Shown here: positions 35,463-43,633 of the stretch, piece after piece | Layout of the letters: each line of letters starts with the position of its first letter | How positions within the stretch are numbered: the stretch's first letter is position 1 | From: Bog-159 sp963738375 | GTDB lineage: Bacteria; Acidobacteriota; Terriglobia; Bryobacterales; Bryobacteraceae | Direction of reading: 5' to 3' | Assembly: GCA_963738375.1 (NCBI GenBank) | Contig: CAVTWL010000006.1 | Span: forward strand, 1,054,001-1,118,000 | Length of the DNA stretch: 64,000 nt | The notes under the pieces: generated by a model | Databases searched by the model: none | Seen by the model: the letters and a program-made list of their open reading frames with translations, nothing else | What the model was told of the DNA's origin: nothing | Position numbers and translations under genes: made by a program

Positions 35463-35776
35463 GATGGGCCTCATTATGGTCGTATTTGTCAGAGTATTTT
35501 GTAGCGCTCCGCGCGAATTGAGCGACTTCCGGAAATTGAGCGTAATTACAGACGATCCCTTAGTTAAGGTAAGAATAGGTCCGGAAGGGTAGCGATCCAA
35601 TATTCTCTTTGGTTAATTTTCCGTACGATGGGTTGGCATTTGGCCGGCATCGTACTATACTCTGGCGGCTAGTCCCGGAACATTGGTACCAGGTTGGCGC
35701 ACGATCGCATTTACACAATATTTCAAAGCTAATATTCGGTGTAATTGTCCGGACTACAGATGTAATGGTGGTAGTT
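35463..35776. other. Intergenic region without a recognisable gene
   Basis: This 314-base stretch lies between two genes on the minus strand. The open frames in it have no coding character, and no clear promoter, hairpin or repeat was found. It should contain the promoter of the gene ending at 34878. Confidence 0.4.
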
Positions 35777-37681
35777 CTACCGCAAGCCGATTTCCAGTAC
35801 TTGAATCGAATATGCTGGCATGTCCTGGGTCAGTCTTTCTCCCGATATGGAGACATTCGACCGAACAGGAACAATCCGCGTAGGTTCCGCGATTGAGTTA
35901 GTGGCCCAAGTTGTATTCGCTGTGAGCGTTTGTACCTTAGCCGTGTGAGCACTGCTCCCCAGGCCGTTCAAGGTGACGGCAACTCGCTGCGGTGTGGATG
36001 CGGCATTGACAAGCTTCAGGCACACCTTCGATTTTGCGGAAGCGGTGACGGAATAGAAGAACTTATCCCCAGCTCCCGATACGCTGGAGTTCACAATGTG
36101 GTCCGCCACACAGGCTCCGAACATGACCTGTGTGTAGTAAGACGGGGAGCCGTAGCTGTTCATGGCATCGTAGCCGATCAGATCGCTGCTCCACTGCATG
36201 GCGCCGGGATTCACGTTGACGAACAGGGGCGCGTACGCCGCCATCACCACTAAATCGCTATTCCTCTCGAGGCCCGTAAGAAAAGCCGCATCACCCAGCG
36301 CGGCGCCGAAATTCGGTGTAGGCGAGCCTTCCCTGGTGGCCCACTCACCGACGAAGATCTTGGGGCCATTCCGGTCGACCTGGTCGTAGTGTTTCGCCAG
36401 CTCAAACATACCCTGCTCGCGTTTGTAGTAATGGTCGTCGACGACGTCCGGCGTCATGCCTTTCACTGGCATGGTAGCGATGATTTGGAGCGACGGATAC
36501 TTTGCTTTGATCGCTTTGTAAAACTGAGCATAGCGTCCGTCGTAGGTCTTCTTCTTGTCGAACTCGTCTTCATTCCCGATTTCTACGTAATGCAGCACGA
36601 ACGGGGCGGGATGTCCATTTCCGGCGCGCACCGATCCCCACTTGGTATCCGCCGCGCCGCTCACGTACTCGATCTCTTCCAAAGCTTCTTGCACGTACGG
36701 GTCGAGCTGCGGGCCAGCCGCGATCACTTGCCCGCCCAAAGAATAACCGGCATAAACCGCGAGAAGGGGATTCATGCGGAGGTCCTCGCACCATTCCAGA
36801 AATTCCAGGAGGCCCATGCCGTCTGTCGAGTGGTAGCTCCAGGTGGTGGGGTGCGTCGGGCGATCGACGAGCGGTCCGATGGTCTTCTTCCAGTCGAAGC
36901 GCGTCTCGATTGCGCCGCCTTCCAGGTAGTTGCCTCCGGGAAAACGTAAGAAGGAAGGATGCATGGCGGCGAGTTTTTCCATCACATCGATCCGGTTGCC
37001 GTTGGCGCGGTTGCGATACGTGGGCGGAAACAGCGAAACCAGTTGCAGCCAAACCGTGGCGGGACGGTCGACGGTCAATTCAAAATGGCTTTGCGCGGCG
37101 GCGGTGATGGCGCCCGACTGCATCTCAAACCGATACTCTTTCCATTCTGTTCCGGCAATCGAAACGGATGCGCTCGCGAGCACCGCTCCGGATTCATCGG
37201 CGACCAGCGCAACCTTGACGGGCAACTGGCCGGCGGCATCGCTTTTCGCAAATAACGAACCGTGGTATCGCGTGTCCGGGCGAACCGCCATGCCCCAATA
37301 GCCCTCATTGAGCAGTCCCGCGGGACTGCCGGAATCGGCCTTGGTAACTTCGAGCCGGGCACTGGTGGGGAGCGCGGCCGAGGGTCCGGTCTTCGAATCG
37401 ATGGCGACCTTGGCGGCGGAGACGCCCTTTTCGATGAGGTACCAGTTCAGTATTCCCGTCCAGTCGGAGCGAAACGTCCGGTTGCGGATCAGTTCGGCAT
37501 AGAGTCCGCCGTCGTAGGAGTAGTTGATCTCTTCGGTCATCAGCCCGTAGAGGGTGGGGCTGACGGCGGCTTTCGGCTGATTGAGTTCCACGGTTAACGT
37601 GGCGGGAGCTTGGGCGCAGAGCCGGCATGCCGCGGCGATGAGCGCAAAGGCAACCTTGAAATTCGAGTTATGCATGTCCAT
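35777..37681 (-). CDS. Secreted alpha-L-arabinofuranosidase (GH51 type)
   Basis: The 634-residue enzyme has a signal peptide (ending AACRLCAQA). An N-terminal lectin-like beta domain (about 25-190) precedes the TIM barrel. GH51 blocks are clear: YGLMTEEINYSYDGGLYAEL, RFPGGNYLEG, WSYHSTDGMGLLEFLEWCEDL, the acid/base glutamate in HYVEIGNEDEF and the nucleophile glutamate in FVGEWATREG. The C-terminal beta-sandwich ends IQVLEIGLR. GH51 enzymes release arabinose from arabinan or arabinoxylan side chains. It indicates plant hemicellulose or pectin use, separate from the sulfatase locus. The next gene upstream (Vgb-like) is 34 bases away on the same strand and may be co-transcribed. Confidence 0.9.
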   Translation of the reverse strand: MDMHNSNFKVAFALIAAACRLCAQAPATLTVELNQPKAAVSPTLYGLMTEEINYSYDGGLYAELIRNRTFRSDWTGILNWYLIEKGVSAAKVAIDSKTGPSAALPTSARLEVTKADSGSPAGLLNEGYWGMAVRPDTRYHGSLFAKSDAAGQLPVKVALVADESGAVLASASVSIAGTEWKEYRFEMQSGAITAAAQSHFELTVDRPATVWLQLVSLFPPTYRNRANGNRIDVMEKLAAMHPSFLRFPGGNYLEGGAIETRFDWKKTIGPLVDRPTHPTTWSYHSTDGMGLLEFLEWCEDLRMNPLLAVYAGYSLGGQVIAAGPQLDPYVQEALEEIEYVSGAADTKWGSVRAGNGHPAPFVLHYVEIGNEDEFDKKKTYDGRYAQFYKAIKAKYPSLQIIATMPVKGMTPDVVDDHYYKREQGMFELAKHYDQVDRNGPKIFVGEWATREGSPTPNFGAALGDAAFLTGLERNSDLVVMAAYAPLFVNVNPGAMQWSSDLIGYDAMNSYGSPSYYTQVMFGACVADHIVNSSVSGAGDKFFYSVTASAKSKVCLKLVNAASTPQRVAVTLNGLGSSAHTAKVQTLTANTTWATNSIAEPTRIVPVRSNVSISGERLTQDMPAYSIQVLEIGLR

Positions 37682-37715
37682 GTCACCTAATAGTCAACCA
37701 CGGCGCGGTTCGCAA

Positions 37716-39251
37716 TCACTGGACCGTAAAGCTGCCGGTGGCCTCGTTCCCCGTGCCTAGCGCCTGGACTACGTTTTTGCCGGGGGGAGCACTGGCCGGA
37801 ACCGTAAAGGGCAATGCGCCGCTCCCCGTGAACGAACCGTTGGAATCAGTAGTAACCGGGCCGAGGTAGACGCGTGAGGAGGGGACTTCCGGGCCAGGCG
37901 CGAGATTTTCCCAATAGATATCGACTCCCTCGAACGGGCTGAAGCCGAAGCCACTGACCACCGCGGCGCTTCCGGGGAGACCGGTGTTGGGGCTTAGCGC
38001 CAAGCGGGCGGCGGAAACCGTAAAACTCGCTGCGCCCAGGCTGCCGCTGGTCTGTCCCACGCCGAGGAACAAGCGTGGGCCTTCGGGCGAAGGCGGGGAG
38101 GCGGCAGAGACGGTGAAGCCGCCGGAGACGCCGGCGGTGGCGGCGGCCAGTACGGGTGAACCGACACCGCCGACATAAATCCGCACGTTCTCGCCGGGCG
38201 CGAAGCCGCTGCCCGAGAAAGTGAGCGGAGTGCGATAAGATCCGCTGGCAGGGGTGACGGTCAAGCCGGCAGTAACCAGGACACCTTCTCCAATCTTATT
38301 GGCTAACTCTTCGGGGAACCACAACTGGCCACCAGGGCCTGTGGCGATGTAGTAAGCCGTGGCGTTTGGAGTACTGCTGCCGGGCGGAAAGGGGTATTCG
38401 GTGACCGTGCCGTCCGTGGTAATTCTTCCGAGTTGAGGAGCGTCGGGATTGTAAATGGTGAACCAAAGCGCCCCATCCGGGCCTGGCGCGATTCCTTCGA
38501 CCATGGTTTCGGAGCTATTGGGGCTGGGCACCGTGTACTCGACGATCTGTCCGGCGGTTGAAATGCGGCCAATTCGCGCAGGCACACTGGACTCGGTAAA
38601 CCAGAGAGCGCCGTCCGGCCCGGCGGTGATTTGAAACGGGCTACGATTGCCGGGGGTGGAGAACGAAAATTCGGTAATCACTCCGGCAGGAGTGATGCGG
38701 CCGATCTTTTGAGCGGTGAGCTCGGTGAACCACAGATTGCCGTCCGGTCCGGAGGCGATGCTGAGCGGAGCGGCTTGAGGCTTGGAAAGCGTGAACTCAG
38801 TCACTGTTCCGGTAGTGGTCATGCGGCCGATGATATTGGTGTTGAGGGTGAACCAGACGGCTCCGTCAGGGCCCCAGACGATGCCATAAGGGTTGCCGTT
38901 GGCGCGAGGCAAACCATATTCGGTAATGTCGCCGGCGGATGTGATGCGTCCAATCTTTCTGGCGCTAAACTCTGTAAACCACATGTCGCCGCTGGGCGCC
39001 GGCGCGATGACTAAAGGTTCTGCGTCAGCAGTGGGCAGGGGGAATTCGAGGATGGCGCCGGCGGTGCTAATGCGTCCTATCTTGTTCGCATACTCGGTGA
39101 ACCACAACTCGCCGCCGGCTCCCCGGGCGATGCCGACGGGTTGGCTGTTGGCGGCCGGCAAGTTGTAGCCGCCGATAGCAACCTGTTGCGCTGCCAAGGG
39201 CAGGGGTAAAGCAAACACCAAGGCAAGCCACAGCATTGTTGCGTCGCGCAT
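37716..39251 (-). CDS. Secreted Vgb-like (streptogramin lyase fold) beta-propeller protein
   Basis: The 511-residue product starts with a signal peptide (LWLALVFALPLPLAAQQ). Residues 30-340 hold seven repeats of the form GRITxxGxITEYxLP ... GPDGAVWFTE, the pattern of virginiamycin B lyase-type propellers. The C-terminal 170 residues carry two Ig/IPT-like domains (LTVTPASGSYRTPLTFSGSGFAPGE and LALSPNTGLPGSAAVVSGFGFSPFE). Proteins of this shape in acidobacteria are usually secreted and not antibiotic-inactivating enzymes. The His/Mg site of true Vgb was not verified. The role is probably ligand binding. It may share a transcript with the downstream GH51 gene. Confidence 0.8.
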   Translation of the reverse strand: MRDATMLWLALVFALPLPLAAQQVAIGGYNLPAANSQPVGIARGAGGELWFTEYANKIGRISTAGAILEFPLPTADAEPLVIAPAPSGDMWFTEFSARKIGRITSAGDITEYGLPRANGNPYGIVWGPDGAVWFTLNTNIIGRMTTTGTVTEFTLSKPQAAPLSIASGPDGNLWFTELTAQKIGRITPAGVITEFSFSTPGNRSPFQITAGPDGALWFTESSVPARIGRISTAGQIVEYTVPSPNSSETMVEGIAPGPDGALWFTIYNPDAPQLGRITTDGTVTEYPFPPGSSTPNATAYYIATGPGGQLWFPEELANKIGEGVLVTAGLTVTPASGSYRTPLTFSGSGFAPGENVRIYVGGVGSPVLAAATAGVSGGFTVSAASPPSPEGPRLFLGVGQTSGSLGAASFTVSAARLALSPNTGLPGSAAVVSGFGFSPFEGVDIYWENLAPGPEVPSSRVYLGPVTTDSNGSFTGSGALPFTVPASAPPGKNVVQALGTGNEATGSFTVQ

Positions 39252-39386
39252 GCGAGATCGTCTCCCACAGAGAGTCTACTACAATGCGTACGAGCACGGC
39301 TCGCGAAGCTCTCGCCGTGCGTAAGTTACTCATTCGGCGATGGGGGGCGCGGCTAGCATGCTAGAAATTCATCGGGGGGTTTCAGT

Positions 39387-39944
39387 ATGAGTTATAGAGT
39401 GTTTCCGGCACTTGCTGTCCTTGCTTTTTTTCAATCGCCATACCCGCGCAAGACGCGCCGGCAGCGCCGCCGAATCCGATCGCGACCAGCGAAAACGGTT
39501 TTTACATGATGGTCATCGGCAACGTCACGGCCGCTGCCGAGAAGATGCTCGAGGAAAACTATTCGTTCAAGCCGACGCCGGACGTGCGCAACTTCGGCCA
39601 ACTGATCGGACACGTTGCCGACGCCCAGTATATGTTTTGCGCGATCGCGTCCGGCGATACACTGTCACCAAAGGGAATCGAAAAGAGTAAGACTTCGAAG
39701 GCCGATCTGGTGGCTGCGTTGAAGGATGCCGCGGCTTATTGCAACAAGACTTACTCCAACATGACGGACGCGCAAGGGAGCCAGATGGTGAAGTTTATGA
39801 AGTTCAACCTGGCCCGCCTAAGCGTCCTGTCCGTCAACACCGCGCATACCGATGAGCATTATCGAAAACATCGTCACGTACCTGCGGCTGAAGGGCATTG
39901 TGCCGCCGAGCAGCGAGCAGCCGGCGGGTAACGCAAAGAAATAG
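39387..39944 (+). CDS. Secreted DinB-family protein, with two homopolymer frameshifts
   Basis: The likely start is ATG 39387 (MSYRVFPALAVLAFF), a signal peptide that leads into AQDAPAAPPNPIATSENGFY if one T is added to the T7 run at 39425-39431. The DinB-like four-helix core follows with putative metal histidines in GQLIGHVADAQYMFC and NTAHTDEHY. At the A4 run 39865-39868 the frame slips again. Removing one A gives the normal family ending NIVTYLRLKGIVPPSS and a stop at 39942-39944. The restored protein has about 185 residues. DinB/YfiT-like proteins are often thiol-dependent metalloenzymes. Secreted versions are common in acidobacteria and their role is unknown. Convergent with the RraA-like gene. 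Confidence 0.78.
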
Positions 39945-39973
39945 TGTCAGTGAGTTGAGGCACGCGGCCAGCG

Positions 39974-40921
39974 CTACGGCTGATGGCGGCGGGGCGGCGC
40001 CTGCGCTTCGGCCAGCAAGGCGGAAAACTCGGCGGCAGTCATCTTCAACTTTTCGGGATGGGACTTCACCCACTTCTCAAAGCCGGCATACTTTGCCGCG
40101 TTCCACCCGCCTTCGAATTCCGCGCCGTTCTTGCCCTTGCTATTCAATTCGAAATTGAAAGCATCTTGCAGGTTGGTGAACTCGGCCTTGGCAATCGCGG
40201 TTGCCGCCAGGGTTGCGGGAATAAAGATGACGCCATCCTGCTTGGCGAGAACCAAGTCGCCTGGCAGCACCACCGCGCGTCCGATCCGGATGGGAACGTT
40301 GATCCCCGTCAGCTGCATTTGCGCCCACGCCGAGGGGTCATAGCCGCGATAGAAACCATTCAGGTTGGCGATCTCCCGGTTTTCCTCCGCGTCCCGGATT
40401 CCAGCGTTGAAGACAAAGCCGGAATGCGTGTGAGCGGCGATGCCGCTTCCCAGATTGGAGCCGATCAGGGTGCCTTCTATGATTTTGCCGTAGCCGTCCG
40501 CAACCATGGTGTCGCCCATCCGCAGCTCGTTGATCACCCAACTATTGGTGCCGCTGACGCGTCCTTCGGCCTTGCCTTCCGCGGAAACGGCAGCGGCCAT
40601 ATCGGGCCGCCGCGGCATGAATTGCGAGGTGAGCGCTCGGCCCGCGAATGGTTTGTCCACATGGAGGCCCTGCCAGCCGGCCTCAAACTGGTTGACGTAG
40701 CCCTGTTCGCGTAAATAATCCCAAACGTCCTCGATGGAGACGTCGAGGGCCCGTTCCAACAGATTGTCGGCTACTTTGGGCCGGCCGTCGGGGAAGCGCT
40801 CGCCTTTCCACTCCGAGGTGTAAAACAGAATCTGTTCCTTGGTCTGCTTGATTTGAGCGAACGCGGTGGATGCTCCGGCCAGCATGCACGCGACGATTAT
40901 TGTCGTTGCTGTTTTTTTCAT
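39974..40921 (-). CDS. Secreted RraA-like (HMG/CHA-aldolase fold) protein
   Basis: The 315-residue protein has a signal peptide (MKKTATTIIVACMLAGASTAFAQ), which is odd for this normally cytoplasmic fold. The RraA-type core runs from about residue 60 to 240, with NLLERALDVSIEDVWDYL, SWVINELRMGDTMVADGYGKIIEGTLIGSNLGSGIAAHTHSG-like substrate loop, FNAGIRDAE and IGRAVVLPGDLVLAKQDGVIFIP. The RraA superfamily includes RNase E inhibitors and class II aldolases that cleave HMG or oxaloacetate with Mg2+. The usual GD...R/D metal set is only partly visible (GIRDAEE). A C-terminal helical tail of about 70 residues is extra. A periplasmic lyase is more likely than RNase regulation. Confidence 0.75.
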   Translation of the reverse strand: MKKTATTIIVACMLAGASTAFAQIKQTKEQILFYTSEWKGERFPDGRPKVADNLLERALDVSIEDVWDYLREQGYVNQFEAGWQGLHVDKPFAGRALTSQFMPRRPDMAAAVSAEGKAEGRVSGTNSWVINELRMGDTMVADGYGKIIEGTLIGSNLGSGIAAHTHSGFVFNAGIRDAEENREIANLNGFYRGYDPSAWAQMQLTGINVPIRIGRAVVLPGDLVLAKQDGVIFIPATLAATAIAKAEFTNLQDAFNFELNSKGKNGAEFEGGWNAAKYAGFEKWVKSHPEKLKMTAAEFSALLAEAQAPPRRHQP

Positions 40922-41054
40922 AGAATCTTCAGCCGTCTAATACTCTATCTCCATTCGATTTCGACAGGTGGTTCACCGGGATAGCTTCAGGGAGGCGTGG
41001 GATAAGCCATGGAGAATCGGCCGCCGATTGGCTCCGCGGCCGAGCCTGCGGATG

Positions 41055-42573
41055 TTACGGCAGCACAAGGAACGGCAAGCTGCTCAAGAGCGTGCCGCGG
41101 GGTGTTGCCACTGCGATCTGTCCGGTGGTCGCGCCGGCGGGGACGGTCGCGGTGATTAGCGAGGGCGAGACCACAATAAACGGAGCGGCGGTTCCGTGAA
41201 AACTGACGATGGTCGCGCCGGTCAGGTCAGGGCCCAGAATATTGATGGACGCACCCACTTTGCCGGCCGCGGTTTGAAATTTTAGGAACGGGCCCAGACC
41301 TACGGACAGGCTGAAGACCGTGCCCTGAGTGTGGTAACTGACGGACTCGAGTTTCGACGTCGTTCCGTAGAATTTGCCAGTAGTGGCCTGGACGAGTCCG
41401 CCGTAGGGCCATACGCCGTCCGAACAAATCGCCTTGGGAGCAGAAGTTGTGAAGCGTTGTCAGCGCGCCGCTCGGAGTGATCTTGAACACCGTCCCGCAG
41501 CCATCGGAACAAAGATTGCTGCCGCCAAACACGGTGGTTCCGTAGAGATCCCCATCGGTGGCCTGGATCAAGCCAGCGTAGGGAAGCCAGCCGTCGGCGC
41601 CATCGAAGCTGTGTAGCGTTGTCAGCGCGCCACTCGGGGTAATTTGGAAGACCGTGCCAAATCCGTTAGGCGTGCTGCTCGCTCCACCCCACGCTGTCGT
41701 CCCGTAGAGGTATCCATTGGGGGCAGGTACGAGTGCCGCGGTGGGAAAGGAGCCGTCGGTATGTTCGAAGCTGTGGAGGGTCGTCAACCTTCCACTTAGC
41801 GTGAGCTTGAACATCGTGCCACAAGTGCTCGGTTCCACTAGCACCATTAAACAGGTATCGGAGGTTCCCCCATACGCCGTGGTGCCGTAAAGATCCCCAT
41901 TCGCGGCCTGTACAAGAGTCGCCTGCGGTCCTTCGCCGTCCGTGCAATCGCTTTGAGAGCAGAAGTTGTATAGCGTGGTCAGCGCGCCGCCAGGGGTAAG
42001 CTTGAAGACCGAGCCTCCACTGTAGGCCCCGCCCGCGCTGGTTGTCCCGTAGAAGTTCCCGTCCGCGGCCTGCATCACCCCTCCAATGGGCTTCGAGCCG
42101 TCCGTACCAGCGAAGCTATGCAGAGTCGTTAGCGAGCCATTGGGGGCGATCTTGAAGACTGTCCCGCAGCCAATCGTGGCACAATTGGTCCCGCCGAGGT
42201 AAGTCGTACCGTAGAAGTTTCCGTCCGTGCCCTGGACCAGCCCCGCGAAGGGCTCACTGCCGTTGAAGTACCCCGGTCCGTTATAAGCTTCGCCGAAGGT
42301 GTATAGTGCCGCGAGCGCGCTAGCCGTGACTTTGAAGACGGTCCCATAAACGTAATATGCTCCGGTCCCACCCTGAACGGTTGTCCCGTACAGGTTCCCA
42401 TCGGCGGCCTGCACTAGCGACGCCTCGGGCCCAGATCCGTCCGCGCCGTCGAAATGGTAAAGCGTGGTGAGAGTCTGCGCACGCAGGGCGGTCGCCATCG
42501 TTACGCACAACATCAAAATGAACAACGCCCTGTTTTCCAGTTTGTTCAATATTCCGGCGATTCGGTTCATCAA
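41055..42573 (-). CDS. GloVer-repeat (TIGR03803-type) secreted protein, one-base frameshift
   Basis: After a signal peptide the product has about eight repeats of the form GxxPxAxLVQAxDGNLYGTTxxGG ... GTVFKITPSGALTTLHxF, the choice-of-anchor tandem repeat found in Verrucomicrobia, Gloeobacter and acidobacteria. Near 41425 the frame breaks at AAA (41425-41427 on the plus strand). With one base less, the repeat continues as CSQGDCSDGVWPYGGLVQATTGKFYGTT, matching the earlier repeat CSQSDCTDGEGPQATLVQA. An IPT-like domain then ends in LPFLVLP with a stop at 41055. The restored length is about 505 residues. It is probably a surface-exposed propeller; the ligand is unknown. Confidence 0.82.
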
Positions 42574-42692
42574 TGCACTCCTTAGCGCCGCTCGATTGTA
42601 TCACTTCTATTCTGGTACGACGCACGTGCTACGCTGTTGTCCATTCGCGGCCTTGCCGGGTTTTTCGGGGGCCTCGCAACAATCGGAATCGA

Positions 42693-42722
42693 TTGCGGGA
42701 GAATGAGTGCAGCCGTTATAAT
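42693..42722 (+). promoter_or_regulatory. Promoter of the DUF4189 gene
   Basis: A TTGCGG box (42693-42698) and a perfect TATAAT (42717-42722) are spaced by 18 bases. The predicted leader is about 40 bases and contains AAGGAGG at 42754-42760. Confidence 0.6.
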
Positions 42723-42768
42723 TGGGCCCGGTTTCTGATAATCTCCGAGGGCCAAGGAGGGAAAGCCA

Positions 42769-43593
42769 TTGCGGAAGTCGATTGCCGTACGCAGGGCGCG
42801 TCTGTACGTTTGGACTGGAGTCTTGCTGGCCGGATTGACAGCCGGGTACCCGCCAGCAATGGCGCAGGATGGCGTGACTTGTGGAATCACTTACGGCCCG
42901 GATGGAAATATGATCAATCTAGGGCTCTGCCGGAACATGCCCGGGCAGGGGGATCGTTTTGGAGCGGTGGCTATTTCGCCTTCCACACATAATACGGCGG
43001 CGTCGCATGGACAGGGTTCGCAGAGTGAGGCGGAACGGCAGGCGCTGCATTCTTGCGGAAGCAAAGACTGCGAGATCGCGTATTGGGTCAGAAACTCCTG
43101 CGCGGCGCTGGCGGTCTCATACCATGTACCCGGCCCATACGGCGCGGCGATGGCGCCGGATCGCGAGGAGGCCGCGGCTAAAGCTCTTGCCCAGTGTAAT
43201 GCACGCGGCGGCAAAGGCTGCTTGGTGCGGGTGACGCCCTGCGCGGGCGACGATGTGCGGTGGCCCTCTCCCCTCCCGCTGCCACCGGGAGACCAACCGC
43301 GATCGGTCGAACCTGGGTTGGTGGGCACGTGGGAACACGCGATCAATCCCGGCTACTGGGTGTTGCAGATTGGAGCCAATGGTAGTTTCGCTTTCCACAG
43401 CGAAGCGGCGGATGGAGCAGCGCCGACCATGGGGACATTTTCCGCCAGCAAAGGACGCTGGGTCATGCACGCAACGAACCTGGTTTGGGACGATACGGGG
43501 ACGTATCAGTATAAGACTTCATGGGAGTTTATCATGACCGGAAAGCTGGGGGCCGGCAATTGGCAGCGGATCTCGACGAACCCACACCGATGA
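42769..43593 (+). CDS. Secreted DUF4189-type protein
   Basis: Translation probably starts at TTG 42769, since a full AAGGAGG lies 8 bases upstream and the frame gives a signal peptide (VWTGVLLAGLTAGYPPAMAQ). Residues about 45-155 match the DUF4189 pattern: FGAVAISPSTHNTAASHGQGSQSEAERQALHSC, GSKDCEIAYWVRNSCAALAV and EEAAAKALAQCNARGGKGCLVRVTPC, with regularly spaced cysteines. The C-terminal 90 residues form a lipocalin-like or stress-protein-like beta fold (GTWEHAINPGYWVLQIGANGSFAFHSEAADG). DUF4189 is common in secreted proteins. No biochemical role is established that I know of. Confidence 0.8.
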   Translation: MRKSIAVRRARLYVWTGVLLAGLTAGYPPAMAQDGVTCGITYGPDGNMINLGLCRNMPGQGDRFGAVAISPSTHNTAASHGQGSQSEAERQALHSCGSKDCEIAYWVRNSCAALAVSYHVPGPYGAAMAPDREEAAAKALAQCNARGGKGCLVRVTPCAGDDVRWPSPLPLPPGDQPRSVEPGLVGTWEHAINPGYWVLQIGANGSFAFHSEAADGAAPTMGTFSASKGRWVMHATNLVWDDTGTYQYKTSWEFIMTGKLGAGNWQRISTNPHR

Positions 43594-43633
43594 ACCCCCA
43601 ACGGCTCATGCGGCCGCGGTGACGGCATATTGG

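Noticed and set aside
35609..35896. Small plus-strand frame between the Cys-rich secreted protein and the GH51 gene
   Set aside because: Part overlaps the GH51 3' end, the composition is non-coding and there is no ribosome-binding site.
37716..39251. Antibiotic-inactivating virginiamycin B lyase
   Set aside because: Only the propeller repeat pattern is shared. The protein is secreted, longer, has Ig-like domains, and the catalytic His was not verified.
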